DNA from: Acinetobacter sp.
Lineage (GTDB): Bacteria; Pseudomonadota; Gammaproteobacteria; Pseudomonadales; Moraxellaceae
Direction: 5' to 3'
DNA length: 10,552 bases
NCBI GenBank assembly: GCA_030152275.1
Contig: JASLHF010000141.1
Span: forward strand, 1-10,552
The translations under genes and the position numbers were made by a program. Under the pieces are notes generated by a model. It saw nothing but the letters and a program-made list of their open reading frames with translations, ran no database searches and was not told the DNA's origin. Shown piece after piece: positions 1-5,422 of the stretch; the stretch's first letter is position 1; each line of letters opens with the position of its first letter.

Positions 1-93
1 GATGCTGAAGCGCAAACTGGCGGACAAGTAAAAGCAGACTTTACTGATAACCATGCTCTAGGCTATGGCTTAAAAATTGGTTACAAATTCTAA
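1..93 (+). CDS. FadL/OmpP1-family outer-membrane channel, C-terminal fragment (5' end outside window)
   Basis: The frame is open from the first base and ends at TAA 91-93, giving the last 30 residues of a protein ending in GYKF. The final 19 residues (ADFTDNHALGYGLKIGYKF) match the C-terminus of the complete channel gene at 462-1838 at 15 positions; the four changes are I/L, S/G, L/I and R/K. A C-terminal aromatic residue after alternating hydrophobic residues is the usual last beta-strand signal of outer-membrane barrels recognised by BAM. The FadL/OmpP1 assignment therefore rests on its paralogue next door. A terminator follows at 109, so this gene is probably transcribed separately from the next one. 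The missing N-terminus prevents any statement about substrate. Confidence 0.8.
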   Translation, partial: DAEAQTGGQVKADFTDNHALGYGLKIGYKF

Positions 94-108
94 TATTTTT
101 GTGCAAAC

Positions 109-137
109 AAGGCTCTTCTTAGAGCCTTTTTGTTTTT
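109..137 (+). terminator. Rho-independent terminator after the first channel gene
   Basis: An 8 bp perfect stem (AAGGCTCT at 109-116 and AGAGCCTT at 121-128) with a TCTT loop is followed by a T-rich run to 137. It lies 16 nt after the stop codon of the upstream channel gene. Confidence 0.85.
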
Positions 138-142
138 ATAAA

Positions 143-158
143 TGTGATATTTTTCACA
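143..158. promoter_or_regulatory. Candidate CRP/Vfr-type binding site
   Basis: TGTGA at 143-147, six bases, then TCACA at 154-158 is a perfect match to the core CRP half-sites with the standard spacing. It lies just after the terminator of the upstream gene and about 300 bp before the next start codon, so it could act on a distant promoter or on one near 180-195. The expectation that a fatty-acid channel gene may be under CRP control comes from fadL of E. coli; whether the Acinetobacter homologue binds here is not known from the sequence. Confidence 0.45.
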
Positions 159-356
159 GTATAGATTTATATAAACTTACATAAAGATTAAAAAATAAGC
201 AAACACGCTCAAATCATACCATTTTAAGACTTTTTAATAATTCTTTAATTTTCATAATCTTAAAAAATATTTTTTAAAGCAAATACTCTATTTTTAAAAA
301 GTCAATTGCTTAATTTTACCAAAAATTAAATTTAGAGCCTTTACTCTTTTTTTATT

Positions 357-365
357 TGTGATAAT
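357..365 (+). promoter_or_regulatory. Candidate extended -10 promoter for the channel gene
   Basis: TGTGATAAT reads as a TGn extension followed by GATAAT, five of six bases of the sigma-70 -10 hexamer. No good -35 hexamer lies 17 bp upstream, which an extended -10 can tolerate. A start of transcription near 372 would give a leader of about 90 nt. The same bases also form a weak CRP-like half-site (TGTGA, then TCGCC at 368-372). Confidence 0.3.
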
Positions 366-461
366 TTTCGCCTATAGGGTATGAGAAAAAATAAATTACA
401 TATCCATTGTTTTAATTAACACATTGATACGTGTTTTTACATCGAAGAGTCAAGGAATATG

Positions 462-1838
462 ATGTCTAAAGTTACAGCATTAAGCTCAGCCATTTTACTC
501 GCCAGCCTGCCAGCCACTTCTGTTTTTGCAGCTGCACTAGACCGTTCAGGCCAATCAATCGCAGCATTCTTACAGCCAGGGAATTACTTTGAAGCAGGCA
601 TTTCTGTATTAGATGCAGACGTGTCTGGCCGTGTACAAGATAACTTTGAGCCAGGTGGCGGCACGGTCGCACAAGGTGCAAGCCTCCAAGGAACCAGCCT
701 TAGTGATATGGCTGAATCTTATTATTTCCCAAGTGCAGCGTTAAAAGTACAAGTAAACGAGCATTTCTCATTTGGTCTACTCTATGATCAGCCTTATGGC
801 GCAAAAGCTAAATATTCTACAACTGATAGCCGTCAAAAAGGTGCTGTCAATTTAACCAGTGATGGTGTAGGTGCATTTTATAACGGCGGCGAAGGAACTG
901 AAGTCGATGTACAAACACAGAACTTGTCTTTAATTTTCGGCTTTCAGCCAAATGAAAACTGGAATATCTATGCAGGCCCTGTTTATCAAACAGTTAAAGG
1001 TGATGTAAAACTGCGCGGTTCTGCTTACGGCCCATTTGGCGCAGTAAACTGTGCGGTTGTATCTTGTCAAACAGGCTTTAAAGATAACGCCACTGGCGCA
1101 AAATCTTTAGGCTATAGCGCAAAAATTTCAGAAGATGACTCTTATGGCTGGTTAGCAGGCTTTGCATATCAAATCCCTGAAATTGCGCTAAAAGCATCAT
1201 TAACTTACCGCTCTGAAATCAAACATAGCGTAGATGTTGAAGAATCCATGCCTAGTCACGGTACTCTTGGTCTTTTCATGCCCGTATTTAAAGCAGGCTA
1301 CGCTTATAGTGAAGCATCAACAGATATTAAAACCCCGCAGTCTGTTAACTTAGACTTTCAAACAGGTATCATGGCAAATACCGTGGCTTTCGCTCAATTA
1401 CGCTGGGTAGACTGGTCTAACTTTTCAATTCGCCCAAATAAATTTGGTCAAATGGCATCTGCATTAACTGAATATAAAATCAAAGATCCTCGCGGCTTCG
1501 ACTTAGTTGCTTATGATAAAGACCAAATTTCTGCAAACGTGGGTGTCGGCCGTAAATTCAATGACCAATGGGCAGGAACTGTAATGGTTGGCTGGGACTC
1601 TGGCGCAGGCAACCCTGTATCAACTTTAGGCCCAACAGAAGGATACTGGTCAGCAGGTTTAGGCGGTCAATTCAGCCCAACACCTCAATCTTTTATCCAA
1701 GCTGGTGTGAAATACTTCTGGTTGGGTGATGCAAAAGCACAAGTTGCCTCTGACTTTGGTTATGATAGCCGCTATGCAGCAGACTTCACAGATAACCACG
1801 CGATTGGTTACAGCTTGAAACTGGGTTACCGCTTCTAA
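462..1838 (+). CDS. FadL/OmpP1/TodX-family outer-membrane transport protein
   Basis: This is a complete 458-residue beta-barrel channel of the FadL family, which passes long-chain fatty acids and other hydrophobic molecules across the outer membrane. Residues 1-23 form a signal peptide (Lys3, a hydrophobic core, then SVFA before AALDRSGQS). The mature N-terminus, a QPYGA segment near residue 110 and the final strand ending GYRF fit the family, as does the length. Cysteines 197 and 202 could form a disulfide in an extracellular loop. Two ATG codons stand in tandem at 459 and 462; AAGGA at 452-456 is only 2 nt from the first but 5 nt from the second, so I chose 462. The preceding gene fragment is a close paralogue. 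The substrate cannot be read from the sequence; alkanes, fatty acids or esters are possible. Confidence 0.9.
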   Translation: MSKVTALSSAILLASLPATSVFAAALDRSGQSIAAFLQPGNYFEAGISVLDADVSGRVQDNFEPGGGTVAQGASLQGTSLSDMAESYYFPSAALKVQVNEHFSFGLLYDQPYGAKAKYSTTDSRQKGAVNLTSDGVGAFYNGGEGTEVDVQTQNLSLIFGFQPNENWNIYAGPVYQTVKGDVKLRGSAYGPFGAVNCAVVSCQTGFKDNATGAKSLGYSAKISEDDSYGWLAGFAYQIPEIALKASLTYRSEIKHSVDVEESMPSHGTLGLFMPVFKAGYAYSEASTDIKTPQSVNLDFQTGIMANTVAFAQLRWVDWSNFSIRPNKFGQMASALTEYKIKDPRGFDLVAYDKDQISANVGVGRKFNDQWAGTVMVGWDSGAGNPVSTLGPTEGYWSAGLGGQFSPTPQSFIQAGVKYFWLGDAKAQVASDFGYDSRYAADFTDNHAIGYSLKLGYRF

Positions 1839-1869
1839 TTTACGTTTCGAAAATTAGGATTAAACAAGA

Positions 1870-1890
1870 AAGGGCGCCATTGGCGCCCTT
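1870..1890. terminator. Bidirectional terminator between convergent channel gene and thrH
   Basis: A 9 bp perfect stem (AAGGGCGCC at 1870-1878, GGCGCCCTT at 1882-1890) with a 3-base loop lies 31 nt after the channel gene and 24 nt beyond the thrH stop. The minus strand continues TTTCTTGTTTA and the plus strand TTCTCTTATT, so both directions have T-rich tails; the minus-strand tail is better. Confidence 0.8.
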
Positions 1891-1914
1891 CTCTTATTCA
1901 GCTCTTACAATCAA

Positions 1915-2532
1915 TTATGCTGGAATATCACGGATTGATGCATTGCGAATCGCCTCTTTTAGCGCAGCATAGCCATGAATTGGCGGGAATTGCGGGAATT
2001 CCGCAATCACATTTTCTGGCGCATCAAACAAGAAACCTTGATCAGCTTCACCCAGCATAGTTGTATCGTTATAAGAGTCACCTGCCGCAATGACACGGAA
2101 ATTCAAACCATGCAGCGCTTGAACCGCTTTACGTTTTTGGTCCGGCTGGCGCAGTTTATATGCGGTAATCATGCCGTTTTCATCAGCTTCAAGCTTATGG
2201 CAAAAAATTGTTGGCCAGCCCAGCTGCTTCATTAACGGATGCGCAAACTCATAGAAAGTATCTGACAAAATAATGAGTTGAAAATGTGTGCTTACCCATT
2301 CTACAAACTCTTTCGCGCCCTCAAATGGCCCCATATCTGCAATGACGTCTTGAATATCATTTAAACCCAAACCATGTTGTTTAAGAATGTTTAAACGCTG
2401 TGTCATTAATACATCATAATCAGGAATATCACGAGTCGTTGCTTCCAGCTCTTTAATTCCTGTTTTTTTTGCAAAATTAATCCATATTTCAGGAACCAAA
2501 ACGCCTTCTAAATCCAGACATACGACTTCCAT
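1915..2532 (-). CDS. thrH: Phosphoserine phosphatase / homoserine phosphotransferase ThrH (HAD superfamily)
   Basis: The 205-residue protein has the length and most landmark stretches of ThrH of Pseudomonas aeruginosa, which removes phosphate from phosphoserine and can pass it to homoserine, linking serine and threonine synthesis in the cytosol. HAD motif I is DLEGVLVPE with the nucleophile Asp7 and Glu9; ThrH proteins have Glu where classic SerB has the second Asp. Motif II is Ser90 in ILSDT, motif III probably Lys133, and motif IV GDSYND at 151-156. ATTRDIPDYDVLM (31-43) is a family signature. The start has an AAGGGG-type ribosome binding site about 7 nt upstream. A TATGAT -10 hexamer on the minus strand (2569-2574) would give a leader of about 30 nt. 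It is divergent from cysH. Confidence in the family is high; the activity in this organism is inferred. Confidence 0.93.
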   Translation of the reverse strand: MEVVCLDLEGVLVPEIWINFAKKTGIKELEATTRDIPDYDVLMTQRLNILKQHGLGLNDIQDVIADMGPFEGAKEFVEWVSTHFQLIILSDTFYEFAHPLMKQLGWPTIFCHKLEADENGMITAYKLRQPDQKRKAVQALHGLNFRVIAAGDSYNDTTMLGEADQGFLFDAPENVIAEFPQFPPIHGYAALKEAIRNASIRDIPA

Positions 2533-2641
2533 GAGTTTCCCCTTCGAGATGTTTAAAAAATTTGCATTATCATAGCCGAAGAATTGAATTTTGCACTGCT
2601 CTTTTTTAAATCTATTTTTTTCATAAGTATTTATTTTTTAG

Positions 2642-2660
2642 TGATAAGTCTGTTTTATCA
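2642..2660. promoter_or_regulatory. Candidate LysR-type regulator (CysB?) site in the thrH-cysH divergent region
   Basis: TGATAA at 2642-2647 and TTATCA at 2655-2660 form a perfect inverted repeat with a 7 bp spacer. It contains the T-N11-A arrangement of LysR-family boxes (T2645, A2657). It is 71 bp before the cysH start, where an activator would be expected. CysB, the LysR-type regulator of sulfate assimilation, is the natural candidate, but CysB sites are poorly conserved and the naming is a guess. Confidence 0.35.
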
Positions 2661-2730
2661 ATTCCATTAAAATATGAGCGAAATAAATTAATATAGGTTT
2701 TGACGTTCCAAGCCTATAGCCAGGACAAAT

Positions 2731-3465
2731 ATGACAACCATTCCGAGTATTGATATCGTTGATGCGCTTGCATCTGAATATGCAGATAAATCGCCCAATG
2801 AAATTTTAGCGCTGGCTTTAGAGCAGCAAGGTGAGATCGCTATTTCATTCTCTGGCGCCGAAGATGTAGTGCTGATTGACATGGCCCCGCATCTAGGCAA
2901 ACCATTTAGAGTATTTAGCCTTGATACCGGCCGTCTGCACGCAGAAACCTATCAGTTTATTGATACAGTGCGTAAACACTACAACATCAACATTGAAATT
3001 TGTTTCCCTGAAACTGAAGCCGTTCAAAAACTGGTCACAGAAAAAGGTTTTTTTAGCTTCTATCAAGATGAACACAAGGAATGCTGCGGCATTCGCAAAG
3101 TACAGCCGCTGCGTAAAAAACTAGCTACACTTGATGGCTGGATTACTGGACAGCGCAAAGACCAAAGCCCTGGCACCCGTAATGAAATTCCGGTAGTTCA
3201 AGCTGACCCGGTTTTTTCAGGTCCAGGCAAACAGTTAATTAAATATAATCCTTTAGCAAATTGGTCGAGTGCAGATGTCTGGAACTATATCCGTCTAATG
3301 GAAATTCCATACAATCCACTGCACGAACGCGGGTTTATTTCTATCGGATGCGAGCCATGCACACGCCCCGTATTACCTAATCAGCATGAACGCGAAGGCC
3401 GCTGGTGGTGGGAAGATGCCACACATAAAGAATGTGGGCTACATGCCGGAAATTTAAAGAAATAA
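2731..3465 (+). CDS. cysH: Adenylylsulfate/phosphoadenylylsulfate reductase CysH, iron-sulfur type
   Basis: CysH reduces activated sulfate (APS or PAPS) to sulfite with thioredoxin in the cytosolic sulfate-assimilation pathway. The 244-residue protein shows the nucleotide-binding loop SFSGAED (39-45), LDTGRLHAET (64-73), the Cys118-Cys119 pair in ECCGIRKV, WITGQRKDQSP (137-147), the Cys207/Cys210 pair in IGCEPCTRP, and the catalytic cysteine in ECGLH (Cys235). The CC...CxxC set binds a [4Fe-4S] cluster and marks the APS-using class, unlike the cluster-free PAPS reductase of E. coli. AGGA at 2722-2725 lies 5 nt before the ATG. No clear sigma-70 promoter is visible, but a LysR-type inverted repeat is present upstream. 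It stands alone on its strand and is closed by a strong terminator. Confidence 0.95.
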   Translation: MTTIPSIDIVDALASEYADKSPNEILALALEQQGEIAISFSGAEDVVLIDMAPHLGKPFRVFSLDTGRLHAETYQFIDTVRKHYNINIEICFPETEAVQKLVTEKGFFSFYQDEHKECCGIRKVQPLRKKLATLDGWITGQRKDQSPGTRNEIPVVQADPVFSGPGKQLIKYNPLANWSSADVWNYIRLMEIPYNPLHERGFISIGCEPCTRPVLPNQHEREGRWWWEDATHKECGLHAGNLKK

Positions 3466-3472
3466 TCACATG

Positions 3473-3501
3473 AAAGCCACTGTAAAAACAGTGGCTTTTT
3501 T
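3473..3501 (+). terminator. Rho-independent terminator after cysH
   Basis: An 11 bp perfect stem (AAAGCCACTGT at 3473-3483, ACAGTGGCTTT at 3488-3498) with an AAAA loop runs into TTTTTT. It starts 8 nt after the cysH stop codon and separates cysH from the wax ester synthase gene. Confidence 0.92.
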
Positions 3502-3548
3502 ATATTCACAGTTACACATAAAGCTGTTTCATTCTGCTTTAAACCAGC

Positions 3549-3554
3549 TATACT
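3549..3554 (+). promoter_or_regulatory. Candidate -10 element for the wax ester synthase gene
   Basis: TATACT matches the sigma-70 -10 hexamer at five of six positions and lies between the cysH terminator and the acyltransferase start. The -35 region (GTTTCA at 3526-3531, 17 bp away) is poor. Transcription from here would give a leader of about 70 nt that contains an imperfect GC-rich stem: GGCGGCTC (3582-3589) opposite GAGCGCCC (3596-3603), interrupted by two mismatches. Confidence 0.35.
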
Positions 3555-3632
3555 TTCTAGGTAATTTAATAATTCTAACAAGGCGGCTCACACAAGAGCG
3601 CCCCTAGAAATTGCAGTGAGGCAATCTACGCT

Positions 3633-5012
3633 ATGCGTCCATTACACCCAATTGATTTCATTTTTTTGACATTAGAGAAGCGTCAACAGCCCATGCACGT
3701 GGGAGGCTTGTTTTTATTTACAATTCCAGAGAATGCGCCTGCCAGTTTTATACAAGACTTAGTTACCGATATCCGCAATTCAAAATCAATTCCAATCGCT
3801 CCTTTCAGCAACCGTTTAAATGGTTTTTTTTGGGATGAAGATGAAGAGTTTGATCTAGACCATCATTTCCGCCACATCGCTTTGCCGCAGCCCGGCCGTA
3901 TCCGTGAACTATTGACCTATATATCCCAAGAGCACAGCACCTTAATTGACCGCGCTAAGCCACTATGGACCTGCCACATCATTGAAGGGATTGAAGGCAA
4001 CCGTTTTGCCATGTATTTCAAAATTCATCATGCGATGGTAGACGGCATTGCAGGCATGCGTTTAGTAGAAAAATCACTGTCCGATGACCCGCATGCTAAG
4101 CGCATTGTACCGCCGTGGTGTGTTGAAGGCCCGCGCGCTAAGCGCCTAAAAACAGCAAAAGTCAGCCGTATCCGCGGCATTTTTGATGGCCTGAAAAGTC
4201 AGCTGGAATCAACACCGCGCGTCATGTATGAGTTATCGCAAACTGTAATGAAAGATATGGGCCGTAATCCAGATTATGTTTCCAGTTTTCAAGCGCCAAG
4301 CTCTATTTTAAATCAGCGTGTCAGCTCATCTCGCCGTTTTGCAGCACAATCCTTTGATTTTTCAAGACTCGCACATATTGCAAAAGAGCTTGGTGTAACC
4401 ATTAACGATATTGTTTTGGCCATTTGCTCCGGCGCGCTGCGCGAGTATCTGATTAGCCAAAATGCATTGCCGAAAAAACCGCTAATAGCAATGGTGCCCG
4501 CTTCTGTACGCACAGACGATTCTGATATGTCTAACCGCATCACCATGATTTTGGCAAACTTAGGCACACATAAAGAAGACCCGCTGGAACGTTTGAAAAT
4601 TGTGCGCCGCAGCGTGCTCAACGCTAAAGAGCGCTTTAAACGTATGAATGCCAATCAAATTTTAAACTACAGCGCTTTTGTCTATGGCGCTGCGGGGTTA
4701 AATATTGCTTCTGGCCTCATGCCAAAGCGTCAGGCATTCAATTTAGTGATTTCCAATGTGCCGGGCCCGCGTGAACCGCTATATTGGAATGGCGCGCGTT
4801 TAGATGCACTTTACCCGGCATCCATTGTACTGGACGGCCAAGCCCTAAACATCACAATGACCAGCTATTTGGATAAATTGGAAGTAGGATTAACTGCCTG
4901 CCGCAATGCCCTGCCAAAAATGCAGAATTTGCTAACACATTTGGAAGAAGAAATTCAGCGTTTTGAACGAATTGTGAGCAAAGACAACCCAAAGCTGCAA
5001 GCGGTTAGCTAA
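3633..5012 (+). CDS. Wax ester synthase / acyl-CoA:diacylglycerol acyltransferase (WS/DGAT)
   Basis: This bifunctional enzyme joins acyl-CoA to fatty alcohols or diacylglycerol, making wax esters and triacylglycerol for storage inclusions. The 459-residue protein resembles AtfA (WS/DGAT) of Acinetobacter baylyi along its whole length, as I remember that sequence. Landmarks in order: PLWTCHIIEG (110-119), the catalytic HHAMVDG (132-138, with His132, His133 and Asp137), the ND pair at Asn258-Asp259, Gly355, and SNVPGPREPLYWNGA (374-388). No signal peptide is present, as expected for an enzyme acting at the inner face of the membrane. The ribosome binding site is weak (GAGG at 3618-3621, 11 nt upstream), but the protein start MRPLHPIDF matches the family. 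It appears to be a single-gene unit with terminator-like hairpins downstream. Gene names atfA, wax and dgaT are all in use, so none is assigned. Confidence 0.95.
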   Translation: MRPLHPIDFIFLTLEKRQQPMHVGGLFLFTIPENAPASFIQDLVTDIRNSKSIPIAPFSNRLNGFFWDEDEEFDLDHHFRHIALPQPGRIRELLTYISQEHSTLIDRAKPLWTCHIIEGIEGNRFAMYFKIHHAMVDGIAGMRLVEKSLSDDPHAKRIVPPWCVEGPRAKRLKTAKVSRIRGIFDGLKSQLESTPRVMYELSQTVMKDMGRNPDYVSSFQAPSSILNQRVSSSRRFAAQSFDFSRLAHIAKELGVTINDIVLAICSGALREYLISQNALPKKPLIAMVPASVRTDDSDMSNRITMILANLGTHKEDPLERLKIVRRSVLNAKERFKRMNANQILNYSAFVYGAAGLNIASGLMPKRQAFNLVISNVPGPREPLYWNGARLDALYPASIVLDGQALNITMTSYLDKLEVGLTACRNALPKMQNLLTHLEEEIQRFERIVSKDNPKLQAVS

Positions 5013-5020
5013 CCGCTTTT
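4999..5020 (+). terminator. Palindrome over the WS/DGAT stop codon, possible weak terminator
   Basis: GCGGTTAGCTAACCGC (5001-5016), extended by AA and TT to 4999-5018, is a perfect 20 bp palindrome containing the TAA stop at 5010-5012. In RNA it can form an 8 bp stem with an AGCU loop followed by UUUU. The T run is short, so termination may be weak. Confidence 0.4.
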
Positions 5021-5092
5021 CGGCGGTAGAAATTGCCAATCGAATGAATGAAAAATCTTTGCAGATAATTCAAAAAAATTAAAAAAGAAAGG

Positions 5093-5129
5093 AAAAATTA
5101 AGGGGCTTTTCAAAGGCCCCTTAATTTTT
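5093..5129. terminator. Strong bidirectional terminator between WS/DGAT and the small minus-strand gene
   Basis: A 14 bp perfect stem (AAAAATTAAGGGGC at 5093-5106, GCCCCTTAATTTTT at 5116-5129) with a 9-base loop has A runs on one side and T runs on the other, so it can stop transcription from both directions. It includes the stop codon (5121-5123) of the small minus-strand gene. Confidence 0.9.
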
Positions 5130-5294
5130 AATGTTTCGGCATTGTTTTAATAGCTGCATACAGGCGCCACGGATCATCGCTGCAGTAATCTGCACTTCAT
5201 TGCCTCGTTCATCGACAATGTACGCGCTCTGAATCGCTTTAGCATCCAGCATATGTTTCAAACCTGTATTCATTACTGCTTTACTTACGCCCAT
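5121..5294 (-). CDS. Small conserved protein, PA1571-like
   Basis: The 57-residue protein (MGVSKAVMNTGLKHMLDAKA...) carries SAYIVDERGNEVQITAAMIRGAC in its second half, which resembles the conserved core of the PA1571 family of short gammaproteobacterial proteins of unknown function (D-x-x-G-x-E-V-x-I-T-x-x-M-I-x-x-A-C). The match is from memory and is moderate. It has no signal peptide, membrane segment or recognisable catalytic motif. An ATG at 5306 would add four residues, but TGAGGTG directly upstream of 5294 is a near-ideal ribosome binding site with 4-6 nt spacing, so I start at 5294. It lies 128 nt downstream of rng on the same strand, could be read from it or from its own promoter, and ends inside a strong terminator. 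Confidence 0.65.
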   Translation of the reverse strand: MGVSKAVMNTGLKHMLDAKAIQSAYIVDERGNEVQITAAMIRGACMQLLKQCRNIKN

Positions 5295-5312
5295 ATTGCA
5301 CCTCATTTTGCT

Positions 5313-5333
5313 AAACCGTTAGAAAAACGGCTT
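5313..5333 (-). promoter_or_regulatory. Hairpin in the leader of the small gene / after rng
   Basis: On the minus strand AAGCCGTT, a 5-base loop and AACGGTTT form an 8 bp stem with one G-U pair, 18 nt before the small gene's start and about 90 nt after rng. It lacks a U run beyond the stem, so it is at best a weak rng terminator; it may instead be a leader or 3'-end protecting structure. Confidence 0.35.
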
Positions 5334-5422
5334 TGGCTATTCAATGCGTTTAGTATTCAAAAATACCGGTCAAAAGTAAAATTTCAGATGTAACAAGTGT
5401 TTAACGATATTCTGTTACAATT

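Larger units (their letters stand above)
138..461. other. Gene-free AT-rich region between the two channel genes
   Basis: No plausible coding region is seen on either strand. The stretch is strongly AT-rich with many A and T runs. It holds a CRP-type palindrome (143-158), an 18 bp perfect A/T palindrome at 260-277 (TTAAAAAATATTTTTTAA), a candidate extended -10 element (357-365) and the ribosome binding site of the downstream gene. A-tract DNA of this kind often binds nucleoid proteins such as H-NS; that is inference only. Confidence 0.6.

Noticed and set aside
419..436. AACAC ... GTGTT inverted repeat before the channel gene
   Set aside because: The arms are only 5 bp with an 8 bp loop, which is expected by chance in this AT-rich DNA.
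2700..2705. TTGACG as a -35 element for cysH
   Set aside because: A -10 element 17 bp downstream would fall on the ribosome binding site, leaving almost no leader; no TATAAT-like hexamer is there.
4313..4654. 113-codon open frame on the minus strand
   Set aside because: It lies opposite the conserved part of the WS/DGAT gene and has no family features.
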